Below are positions 7,257-14,045 of a stretch of DNA of 17,210 bases, one piece after another. Origin of the DNA: JAJAZB01 sp964244295 (GTDB lineage Bacteria; Bacteroidota; Bacteroidia; Cytophagales; Spirosomataceae); NCBI GenBank assembly GCA_964244295.1, contig CAXTIG010000071.1, forward strand, positions 1-17,210. The letters run 5' to 3'. Both the position numbers and the translations under genes were made by a program. The notes beneath the pieces are model-generated. The model saw nothing but the letters and a program-made list of their open reading frames with translations, had not been told where the DNA came from and searched no databases. Positions within the stretch are counted from its first letter, which is position 1. Each line of letters starts with the position of its first letter.

Positions 7257-7646
7257 TCAATTCATCGCCAATAGCCGTTGGGGCGTGTCCAGATTGAGGG
7301 TTTTGGTCACGTGCTTACCGGCTCCCTTCACGTCGAGGGTGTAGGTACCATCGGGCAACTCGCTCAGGTTGAACGACAAGGCCCGACCCGGTTCTTTTTT
7401 CCCGACCGTCGACGAGTACAGGAGTTCACCCTGACTGTTTCGGAGGGAAACGGAAAGAGAGGACGACTGGTGTTTTTGGATAAATACCCGGAGTTTCATC
7501 TCAGCGGGCGCGCGGACAATGCTCACGTCGAAGGGCACGGCAGACGCGGTGGCGGTTGGTTCGGTGTGGCGGGCTTGCGACTGAACCGGGGTGGCGGCCG
7601 TCAATACGGCGGCGGCGAAGAGGGAGAGAAAGGGATGCGTTTTCAT
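7257..7646 (-). CDS. Small secreted protein with a sorting-domain-like beta-sandwich
   Basis: This 129-residue protein has a signal peptide (MKTHPFLSLFAAAVLTAATPVQSQA). A single beta-rich domain (about 42-118) follows, with FNLSELPDGTYTLDVKGAGKHVTKTLNL near its end. That last stretch resembles the 'L..GTY.L.V......V.K.L.L' pattern of type IX secretion C-terminal sorting domains and related small Ig-like periplasmic proteins, but here it is the whole mature protein rather than a tag, so it is more likely a small periplasmic or surface beta-sandwich. The ATG at 7646 was chosen because it begins the signal peptide; a codon ten residues upstream would put hydrophilic residues ahead of it. It lies 148 bases downstream of the histidine kinase on the same strand, with no clear terminator between them, so co-transcription with the efflux operon is possible. 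Function unknown. Confidence 0.7.
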   Translation of the reverse strand: MKTHPFLSLFAAAVLTAATPVQSQARHTEPTATASAVPFDVSIVRAPAEMKLRVFIQKHQSSSLSVSLRNSQGELLYSSTVGKKEPGRALSFNLSELPDGTYTLDVKGAGKHVTKTLNLDTPQRLLAMN

Positions 7647-7794
7647 GGTTTTTAAATTTAGTTTGGAAACACCCACTTCATTTAAATCCCCATGCCACGT
7701 AGTTTTTTATCTGAAATTCAGACGGTTACAAATTTTAAGTTTCTAAAATACCGTTCGATTTCGGACAAGCCTGTTCGGAAATGAACACTGCCGG

Positions 7795-9078
7795 TCAGTT
7801 CCAGCGAACCACAAACTCCGTCCAGCCCTCCGACCCGGTTTTCAACGAAAATTGAAAACCGTGGTTGAGCAAAATTTCCTTCGTGAGCGTCAGGCCGATG
7901 CCCTGGCCGTCGGCTTTGGTGCTGAAGAACGGGTTGAACAAGTTGGCGGCGACTTCGTCGGGAATGGGCCGTCCGTTGTCGCGGATGGTCAGGCTTTCGG
8001 GGGTTAAAACCGTTTCAACGGTTTCGCCCGGCTGGCAGGCTTCCAGTGCGTTTTTCAGTACATTCACCAGCACCTGCTCCATCTGCTCCACATCGATGGA
8101 ATGCACCACGGAATCGGCCTCGACGCGAGATTCGAGGCCGATTCCCCGCGCTTCGGCCTGGGGCTGCATCAACTGGGTGACATTGCGGGCCAGTTCGCCG
8201 AGGTTGGTGGGTTGGCGGTGGGGGAGAGGCAGCCGCACCACGTCGGCGAAGCGGCGCATGAAGCGGCCCAGGCGCTCGTTGCGCTCGTGAGCGACGCGCA
8301 ACGCGTGACTTACATCGGGGGCGGACACGTAGCCTTGGGCCACGTCGAGGATGGAATTGACGGCCCCGACGGAGTTGTTGACTTCGTGGGCCATCATCCG
8401 AATCACCTTGCCGTAGGCCGCTTTTTCGGTTTCCAGAATGTCACGGGTCAGTTCTTCGATCATTAGAAACGAGCGCCGGAAGCCCCGATCCATGAAGTGC
8501 GAGCGCCGTACTTTGTAGGTTTCCACGCCGCTCACTTTCACCGTGCGCGCTTCGCCGGTAGCCAGTTCGGCCAATTGGTCGAGCAGCGGGTGGACGGTTT
8601 CGGCCACGGTTTTCCCTTCCAGTTCGTCCGGTCGTCGGTTCAGTAGCGATAGGGCGCTGGGGTTGGCGGCGGAAATGCGTTCGTCAAAATCAAAAATCAG
8701 GATGGCGATGGGGGCGGCTTCGATCAGGTTTTCCAGGAAAAACTGCTGCTCGCGCTGCCGGGTGCGCTCCAACCGGAGTTGATCGATCATCAGGTTGTAC
8801 ACGGCCACGAGGCCATCCACTTCCGGGTTGCCGTTGGGGACGAATTTTACCGTGAAATCCTGGTCTTTGATCGCCTCGATGCCCGATGCCACGAATTCCG
8901 AGGGCTGACGAAACTGCCGGTACAGCCACCACGCGGCGAACACCGACAGCAAAATACCCAATTCGGCGGCAATGAACAGCGCCTTGTTTTGCCGCAACAC
9001 CAGAAACGTCAGCGCCACTAAAACGACGTGAACGGCCCCGATGTAGAGGAGGTAGCGGGTGCGGAAGGGGAGGGTCAT
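7795..9078 (-). CDS. Membrane sensor histidine kinase (NtrB/NtrY-like) of the efflux operon
   Basis: This 427-residue protein has two membrane helices (about 9-28 and 34-53) joined by only a few residues, so there is almost no periplasmic sensor. A HAMP-like linker (about 54-105) and a PAS-like domain (about 112-210, AAPIAILIFDFDERISAANPSALSLL) follow. The phosphoacceptor is His231 in MMAHEVNNSVGAVNSILD. The ATPase domain shows the N box (NVLKNALEA, Asn343), G1 (DNG, 367-369), F box (FNPFFSTK, 381-388) and G2 (GQGIGLTL, 391-398). It should autophosphorylate and pass phosphate to the NtrC-type regulator encoded 93 bases upstream. The H box has HEVNNS where classical kinases have HE-x-x-NP, a known type of variant in NtrY-like kinases. 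The tiny loop suggests sensing within the membrane or through a partner such as the adjacent permeases (inference). Confidence 0.9.
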   Translation of the reverse strand: MTLPFRTRYLLYIGAVHVVLVALTFLVLRQNKALFIAAELGILLSVFAAWWLYRQFRQPSEFVASGIEAIKDQDFTVKFVPNGNPEVDGLVAVYNLMIDQLRLERTRQREQQFFLENLIEAAPIAILIFDFDERISAANPSALSLLNRRPDELEGKTVAETVHPLLDQLAELATGEARTVKVSGVETYKVRRSHFMDRGFRRSFLMIEELTRDILETEKAAYGKVIRMMAHEVNNSVGAVNSILDVAQGYVSAPDVSHALRVAHERNERLGRFMRRFADVVRLPLPHRQPTNLGELARNVTQLMQPQAEARGIGLESRVEADSVVHSIDVEQMEQVLVNVLKNALEACQPGETVETVLTPESLTIRDNGRPIPDEVAANLFNPFFSTKADGQGIGLTLTKEILLNHGFQFSLKTGSEGWTEFVVRWN

Positions 9079-9086
9079 GGGGTGTT

Positions 9087-9172
9087 AGAAACAAGAAGCT
9101 GGAAACAAGATGCGAGAAAAAGCAGCAGACCAGGAAGGTTTTCCTGTCTCTTGTTTCTCATTTCCTGTTTCT
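9087..9172. repeat. Inverted repeat in the regulator-kinase spacer
   Basis: The purine-rich arm at 9087-9109 (AGAAACAAG...) matches the reverse complement of 9150-9172 at 18 of 23 positions. An inner perfect 6-bp stem (CAGGAA 9131-9136, TTCCTG 9141-9146) lies between them. It fills the spacer between the response-regulator stop and the kinase start and overlaps the regulator's stop codon by one base. It may shape the mRNA or attenuate expression within the operon. Confidence 0.6.
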
Positions 9173-10542
9173 CATTCCTCCGAACTATACGGAATCCCAA
9201 ACTTTTCCAGCCGTCGGTACAGCGCGAAGCGGGTGATGCCCAGGGCGCGGGCTACTTTAGCCACGCGGTTTTGGTGAAATTCCATCGCCCGGCGAATCAT
9301 CTGAAATTCCATTTCTTCGAGCGACATCGTGCCTACGTCGGGCAGGGGGCTAAGGGCAGAGGGCCTGGGGTTTGAGGAAACGTGCCGCTCGAAATCGGCT
9401 ACGTGCAGTTCGTCGTGCGAAGCCAGCAGCACGGTGCGCTCCACCAGGTTTTTCAATTGGCGGATGTTGCCCGGCAGGGGAAGTTGCTTGAGCCACTTCA
9501 ACGCTGCCGGATTGACCCGCAAATCGGGACGGGCGTAGATGATTTGCAGGTTATCCACGAAATACTGGACCAGCCGGGGAATGTCGCCGGGGCGCTCGCG
9601 GAGGGCGGGCAGGCGCACGGTGATGAGGTTGATGCGGTAAAATAAATCTTCTCGGAAACTGCCCTGGGCGACCATTTCCTCCAGGTTCCGGTTGGTGGCG
9701 CAAATCACACGCACGTCGGCGGTTTTGGAGCGGCTGCTGCCCAGTGGTTCGTAGGTGCGGTCTTGCAAGACCCGCAACAATTTCACCTGACTGGCCGGGT
9801 CGAGGTCGCCGATTTCATCCAGAAAAATGCTGCCTTTGTGGGCCAGGTCGAAACGCCCCACGCGGTCGGTTTTGGCGTCGGTGAAGGCTCCGCGCACGTG
9901 CCCGAAGAGTTCGCTTTCAAACAAGGTCGAGGAAATGCCGCCCAGGTTTACTTTGACAAAAGGCCGGGCGCGGCGCTGGCTGTTTTGGTGAATCGCCTCG
10001 GCGACGAGTTCCTTGCCCGTGCCGCTCTCGCCGGTGATGAGTACGGGCGCGTTGGTCGGGGCCACGCGGCCCACGGTCGCCAGGAGGTCGAGCAGTTTCG
10101 GGTCTTCGCCGATGATGTTGTCGAGCAAAAACTGCCGGTTCAACTTCTGGCGGCTCGGCGATTCCGGGGCTTGGCGGGTCAGTTCAATCGCCGTCCGGAC
10201 CGATTGCAGGAGGTAGTCATTTTGCCAGGGTTTGGTGATGAAATCCTTCGCGCCCGCCTTCATGCCTTCCACCGCCAAATCGATGCTGCCCCAACCTGTA
10301 ATGAGAATCACCGGCAGGGCCGGAAAGCGGCTGCGAATGCGCCGGAGCGTGCGCAGGCCCTCGCGCCCGGAGGTTTCGATGCTGAAATTCATGTCGAGCA
10401 GCACCAGTTCGGGTACTTGCTCGTCCATGAGTTCCAGCGCGTCTTCGGGGGTATCGGCGGTTTTTACGTCGAAGCCTTCCTTTCGCAGGAGCAGCGAGAG
10501 GGAGGTTTGTACGGCGAGGTCGTCGTCGATGATTAGAAGCAT
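9172..10542 (-). CDS. Sigma-54-dependent NtrC-family response regulator
   Basis: This 456-residue regulator has three modules. The receiver domain (1-120) has acidic residues IIDDD, phosphoacceptor Asp50 (LVLLDMNFS), Thr82 and Lys104 (ITKPW). The AAA+ activator domain (about 142-378) has Walker A GESGTGKE (171-178), sigma-54 contact loop GAFTDA (218-223), Walker B IFLDEIGDL (239-247) and arginine fingers in the FREDLFYRIN region. A Fis-type HTH lies at about 408-450 (RVAKVARALGITRFALYRRLEKFG). It should oligomerise on phosphorylation and remodel sigma-54 holoenzyme from upstream sites. The contact loop reads GAFTDA rather than GAFTGA. The start at 10542 places the receiver's first strand at the N-terminus; an in-frame extension to 10605 adds residues derived from an intergenic repeat. 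The likely targets are the four dyads at 17015-17083 ahead of its own operon (inference). Confidence 0.93.
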   Translation of the reverse strand: MLLIIDDDLAVQTSLSLLLRKEGFDVKTADTPEDALELMDEQVPELVLLDMNFSIETSGREGLRTLRRIRSRFPALPVILITGWGSIDLAVEGMKAGAKDFITKPWQNDYLLQSVRTAIELTRQAPESPSRQKLNRQFLLDNIIGEDPKLLDLLATVGRVAPTNAPVLITGESGTGKELVAEAIHQNSQRRARPFVKVNLGGISSTLFESELFGHVRGAFTDAKTDRVGRFDLAHKGSIFLDEIGDLDPASQVKLLRVLQDRTYEPLGSSRSKTADVRVICATNRNLEEMVAQGSFREDLFYRINLITVRLPALRERPGDIPRLVQYFVDNLQIIYARPDLRVNPAALKWLKQLPLPGNIRQLKNLVERTVLLASHDELHVADFERHVSSNPRPSALSPLPDVGTMSLEEMEFQMIRRAMEFHQNRVAKVARALGITRFALYRRLEKFGIPYSSEE

Positions 10543-10581
10543 GGGGCAGAGGGCGTGGGGCAAATTTCGGGTAACCGGGCC

Positions 10582-10628
10582 GGGATGCCAGCCGTGCCCG
10601 CGCACAAATCCGCTACGGCTGGCATCCC
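10582..10628. repeat. 14-bp perfect inverted repeat between permease and regulator genes
   Basis: GGGATGCCAGCCGT (10582-10595) is the exact reverse complement of 10615-10628 (ACGGCTGGCATCCC), around a 19-base loop. It occupies the 96-base spacer between the second permease stop and the regulator start. It is not followed by a T-tract in the minus direction, so it is probably a dispersed palindrome or an mRNA-processing hairpin rather than a terminator. Confidence 0.7.
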
Positions 10629-10638
10629 TTTTCGGCTT

Positions 10639-11832
10639 TTACTCCTCGTGCAAGGCCACCGACGGCTGCACTCGCGCCGCCTGCCGACTCGGGTACAGCG
10701 CGCACAAGGTCACAATCGCGTAAATCACCCCCACCGACACGCCGATGGCCGTCAGGTACACGCCCGCTTCGAGGTCGAAGACGTTGAGCAGTGGGAATTG
10801 CACGGCGAGCACTAGTCCGATGAGCAGCCCAAAGGTAGCCAGTACCCAGATTTCGCCCACAAACTGGGCGGTAATCGCCCCCGCCGTCGCCCCCATCGCC
10901 CGCCGGACGCCGATTTCGCTTTTTCGCTTGGCGATGCTCAGGTTTAGCACGCCGAACAAGCCTAACGCGACGTTGATGAGCAGGAAGCCGCTGACGATGA
11001 GGAAAATCAGGACTGGCACCAACGTGATGTTTTGCATCGTCTGGCGCTGTTTTTCCATGTACGACACGTCAATGTTCCAGTCTTTGGTCATGGCGGCGAA
11101 GTCTTTCATCAGGCGGGCTTCAAATCCAGCGTCGGTGCCGGGGGCCACTTTCACCACCATCGTCCTCAGCCAGTGAGGTTTGGCCTCGCGCGTCAATTCG
11201 AAGATGCCGAAGTCGTTACTCTGGTATTCGCCCCGCGATTTGAAGTTGCCCATAACGCCCACGACGCGGAATTTCTCGGGGTTCGGGTTTTTCGGACCGG
11301 GTTCGTAGAAGGTAACCAGTTGGCCTAGCGCCGGGCCGGTGCCAAAGAGGCCTTTGCGCAGGGGTTGGTTGATGACCACGGGTTTGATGCCCTCGCCTTC
11401 GTCGGACTTGTCGAACCAGCGGCCTTCAAGCACCGGCACGTTCATGGTGCGGGCAAAATCGCGGTCGGTGCTGAAGTGGTCGGTCGGTTGCGATATTTTC
11501 CCGAAACGAACTTCCCGGTTTGACTGGTTCTGCGATAGCGGCGCATTGCTACTGGACAGGGCGACCGCCCGCACTTCGGGGTAGGTCTGGGCGCGGGCTT
11601 TGAGCTGGCGCATGGTTTCACTAGCTATGGTATCCGACTGGCTGCGGGTGTCGAACCCGATGGTCCACACGTTGTGGTAATCGTAGCCGAGGGGCTGGCG
11701 GTAATTGCCGAGGTTGTGGGTGATGAGGCTCGTCACCCCGAACAGCACCAGAAATGCCGCCAGGATTTCAACGATAAGCAGCACGTGGCCGCGCTTTTTG
11801 TTCCACATCAACCGGAAGAGGTGTTTGAGCAT
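10639..11832 (-). CDS. MacB/FtsX-type ABC transporter permease (second)
   Basis: This 397-residue protein has the MacB/FtsX layout: a cytoplasmic amphipathic start (MLKHLFRLMWNKKRG), helix 1 (about 17-37), a large periplasmic region (about 38-268), and three C-terminal helices (about 271-297, 324-345, 358-380). The hallmark sequence AKRKSEIGVRRAMGA (301-315) after helix 2 is the coupling region that contacts the ATPase. It ends in PSRQAARVQPSVALHEE, also typical. Unlike MacB there is no fused ATPase; the separate ATPase at 13272-13934 serves instead. It differs clearly from the first permease, suggesting a heterodimer. Such transporters do not move substrate through the membrane helices; they drive periplasmic substrate into a TolC channel by mechanotransmission (known for MacB). 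Substrate unknown. Confidence 0.88.
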   Translation of the reverse strand: MLKHLFRLMWNKKRGHVLLIVEILAAFLVLFGVTSLITHNLGNYRQPLGYDYHNVWTIGFDTRSQSDTIASETMRQLKARAQTYPEVRAVALSSSNAPLSQNQSNREVRFGKISQPTDHFSTDRDFARTMNVPVLEGRWFDKSDEGEGIKPVVINQPLRKGLFGTGPALGQLVTFYEPGPKNPNPEKFRVVGVMGNFKSRGEYQSNDFGIFELTREAKPHWLRTMVVKVAPGTDAGFEARLMKDFAAMTKDWNIDVSYMEKQRQTMQNITLVPVLIFLIVSGFLLINVALGLFGVLNLSIAKRKSEIGVRRAMGATAGAITAQFVGEIWVLATFGLLIGLVLAVQFPLLNVFDLEAGVYLTAIGVSVGVIYAIVTLCALYPSRQAARVQPSVALHEE

Positions 11833-11848
11833 GGGGAAAGTAGAGAAA

Positions 11849-11930
11849 AGAGTAGAGAGGATAGATGAGAGAAAGAAGCAGCGCGGATGGCAATCTTTGA
11901 ATTTGCGCTATCCACTATTCTCTCTACTCT
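11849..11930. repeat. Inverted repeat in the permease-permease spacer
   Basis: AGAGTAGAGAGGATAG (11849-11864) matches the reverse complement of 11915-11930 with one G/A difference in 16. The second arm overlaps the stop codon of the upstream permease gene. The arms are of the same purine/pyrimidine type as those at 13187-13272, sharing the AGAGTAGAGAG string. Confidence 0.65.
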
Positions 11931-13179
11931 ATCCACTTGCTTTCAGCGCCTCCGCAATCGGCAACTTCGCCATGCGGAGGGCCGGGGCCACGCCCGACAG
12001 CAAGCCGAACACGACGCAGACGAGGATGCTGACGGCGAAGACGGTGAAGTTGATGGTCAAATCGGCCCGGAAAATCCAGCCGCTTTGGTTGATGTACCAA
12101 ATAATGAGGCCCGACAGCAGCAGCGCGATGGCCCCGCCGATGAAGGTGATGAACAGGTTTTCGACCACGAACTGCCAGACCAGCGTGCGGGCGGGTGCCC
12201 CAAAGGCCTTGCGGATGCCGATTTCGGAGGCCCGTTCCATGATGCGGCTTACGTTGACATTGACCAGATTGATGGCGGGCAGCGCCATAAACAAGAGCAT
12301 GAACAAGCCCACGACGGCGAAAAACACGGTCTGCGCGGAGATGTCGGCGTTGAATACATTCAGCCAGTTTTCGAGGTAGGTTTCTACGCGGGTTTCAAGA
12401 ATGTGAAATTTGAATCCGTCATCCACCTGGGGCAGCGTAATACGGCCGACGATGCCGTCGAATTCGGCTTTGATTGCCGGAATGTCGGCGGGTGTCCGCG
12501 CCAACACCAATCCGGTAAAACCGCCGGTGAAACCCTTCGACTGGTAATTGCTCTTGGGTACCGTGTACGGGAAATAAATGTCCGCCGCCGTGATGGGTCG
12601 GGTTACAGGCGCGGCCCGCACCACGCCAATAATCCGGTAGCGGGCGTTGTCCACTTCGATGGTTTTGCCCACGGCAGGAGCGGCTTCGTCCTCAAAATAC
12701 TGGTTCTTCAGGTCGTCGCTGATGACGGCCACCTGCTGGCCCTGCGCGATGGTCTGGGCGTTGAAGGGCTTGCCTTCGAGAAATTCAAAATCCGTCACGT
12801 CCCAGAAATCGGCGTCGGTAAACTTAGTCTGCAAGCTGAGACGCTTGCCGTTGACGTAGGCGTTGGCGAAGCCAAACAACGACGTGATACCCACCTTTTC
12901 AGGGGTTTTCAGGGTCTTGACGTAGGTTTTCAAAAAATGAAAACTTGCCGGACTTGACCGCGTCGAATTGCGCAGCGAATCTTTTTCCGATACCCGCGAG
13001 AGGTACAGCATCCGCTCGCGCTTGTGCTCCGGGTAGTGCGGCGCGAGCAGGTGGTCGAGAAACGAGGTCAGCACCATCAGCACGGTGAGCGTCAGGCTAA
13101 TGCCGAATAGCGTGATGAACGTGTAAAACGGATGCCGAAGCAGCACCTTCCAGGCGATTTTGATGGCGTTGAGCAACAT
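11929..13179 (-). CDS. MacB/FtsX-type ABC transporter permease (first)
   Basis: This 416-residue protein has helix 1 at about 17-42, a periplasmic MacB-like region (about 43-280), and three C-terminal helices (about 285-307, 340-363, 377-398). The coupling segment ERASEIGIRKAFGA (315-328) after helix 2 is the family signature, and the C-terminus ends APALRMAKLPIAEALKASG as usual. It is encoded directly after the ATPase gene with a 92-base spacer and before a second, divergent permease. The expected complex is ATPase dimer plus two permeases in the inner membrane, joined by the adaptor encoded at 15653-16915 to the TolC-type channel. The family exports peptides, macrolides, toxins or lipids in different bacteria; nothing in the sequence fixes the cargo here. 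Confidence 0.88.
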   Translation of the reverse strand: MLLNAIKIAWKVLLRHPFYTFITLFGISLTLTVLMVLTSFLDHLLAPHYPEHKRERMLYLSRVSEKDSLRNSTRSSPASFHFLKTYVKTLKTPEKVGITSLFGFANAYVNGKRLSLQTKFTDADFWDVTDFEFLEGKPFNAQTIAQGQQVAVISDDLKNQYFEDEAAPAVGKTIEVDNARYRIIGVVRAAPVTRPITAADIYFPYTVPKSNYQSKGFTGGFTGLVLARTPADIPAIKAEFDGIVGRITLPQVDDGFKFHILETRVETYLENWLNVFNADISAQTVFFAVVGLFMLLFMALPAINLVNVNVSRIMERASEIGIRKAFGAPARTLVWQFVVENLFITFIGGAIALLLSGLIIWYINQSGWIFRADLTINFTVFAVSILVCVVFGLLSGVAPALRMAKLPIAEALKASG

Positions 13180-13186
13180 GGAATTT

Positions 13187-13272
13187 AGAGTAGAGAGTAG
13201 AGAGATGAGAGCAGAGAGTAGGGAAATTCAGCAGAGGAAAATCTCTACTCTCATCTCTCTACTCTCTGCTCT
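13187..13272. repeat. 30-bp inverted repeat in the ATPase-permease spacer
   Basis: The arm at 13187-13216 matches the reverse complement of 13243-13272 at 28 of 30 positions, and both differences are C/T so G-U pairs are possible in RNA. Each arm is itself built from repeated GAGAGTAGAGAGATGAGAG-like purine runs. In the minus-strand transcript the purine arm comes first and its end overlaps the ATPase stop codon. No T-tract follows, so it is more likely an intra-operon structure than a terminator. Confidence 0.75.
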
Positions 13273-13934
13273 TACGACACCTGGCTTCCGTCGAAAAGCC
13301 TTACCAGCCGGTGCGTGCGCTTCGCCATTTGTTCGTCGTGGGTGACCATCACGATGGTGGCTCCGCCCTGGTTGAGGGTTTCGAGAATGTTCATGATTTC
13401 ATTCCCCATCCCGCTGTCGAGGTTGCCGGTGGGTTCGTCGGCCAGAATGAGTTCGGGGTTGCCGACGATGGCCCGCGCAATGGCAACCCGCTGCTTCTGC
13501 CCGCCCGAAAGCTGGCGCGGGAAGTGCTTCACGCGGTTGGCGAGACCCACTTTTTCGAGCGCCTCGCGGGCGTGCTCGCTGCGGGGTTTGCCGTTGGCGC
13601 TGCGGTAAAGCAGGGGAATTTCTACGTTGTCCAACACCGAAAGGTCCGGGATGAGGTGGAAGCTTTGGAAAATAAACCCGATTTTCTGGTTGCGCAGCCG
13701 GGCCAGTTCGCGGTCGCGGTAGCTCGCCACGGGTTGCCCGTCGAGTTCGACGCTGCCTTGCGAGGGTTCGTCCAACAGGCCCATGATGTTGAGCAGCGTG
13801 CTTTTTCCGCAGCCACTCGGCCCCATGACCGACACGAACTCGCCTTTTTTAATGGCAAGGTTGATGTTGTTGAGCGCCAGCGTTTCAATCGTGCTGGTGC
13901 GGTAGACTTTTTCGATGTTTTTGAGGTGTAGCAT
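13272..13934 (-). CDS. MacB/LolD-type ABC transporter ATP-binding protein
   Basis: This 220-residue cytosolic ATPase has every ABC motif: Walker A GPSGCGKST (38-46), Q-loop Gln90 (FIFQSFHLIPDLSV), signature LSGGQKQR (142-149), Walker B LILADEPTGNLDS (162-174, catalytic Glu167) and switch His199 (VTHDE). The NLDS continuation and the 220-residue length are typical of the MacB/LolD/FtsE branch that works with four-helix permeases. It powers the two permeases encoded downstream. It is separated from tolC by 111 bases that hold a palindromic element, and from the first permease by another inverted repeat. The ATG at 13934 fits the standard start (MLHLKNIEKVYRT). Confidence 0.93.
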   Translation of the reverse strand: MLHLKNIEKVYRTSTIETLALNNINLAIKKGEFVSVMGPSGCGKSTLLNIMGLLDEPSQGSVELDGQPVASYRDRELARLRNQKIGFIFQSFHLIPDLSVLDNVEIPLLYRSANGKPRSEHAREALEKVGLANRVKHFPRQLSGGQKQRVAIARAIVGNPELILADEPTGNLDSGMGNEIMNILETLNQGGATIVMVTHDEQMAKRTHRLVRLFDGSQVS

Positions 13935-13956
13935 GGGCGTTTTTGCGTTTTAGGGC

Positions 13957-14040
13957 GGGTCACCCTGAGCGAAGTCGAAGGGTGTGCGGCTGGCCAGCGC
14001 TTACCCACCGCACACCCTTCGACTCCGCTCAGGGTGACCC
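13957..14040. repeat. Palindromic 'HPERSRR/FDSAQGD' element, copy 1 (3' side of tolC)
   Basis: Arms 13957-13989 and 14008-14040 are reverse complements with one mismatch in 33, around an 18-base loop. The heptamer TGCGTTT flanks it at 13944-13950 and 14041-14047; the right copy touches the element while the left is six bases away. Translated, the arms give HPERSRRVCG and TPFDSAQGD, strings known as repeat-derived artefacts in Bacteroidota proteins. It separates tolC from the ATPase gene. Confidence 0.85.
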
Positions 14041-14045
14041 TGCGT

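Noticed and set aside
7647..7794. Second sigma-54 promoter ahead of the small secreted-protein gene (TGGCATGGGGATTTAA on the minus strand)
   Set aside because: The -24-like TGGCA is present but the GC required ten bases after GG is absent.
10543..10605. N-terminal extension of the response regulator
   Set aside because: The added residues come from the intergenic palindrome and precede the receiver's natural first strand.
10596..10614. Possible extra enhancer copy (GCGGATT on the minus strand) near the regulator gene
   Set aside because: Only seven bases match and the second half-site CGCA is missing at the right place; it lies in the loop of a palindrome.
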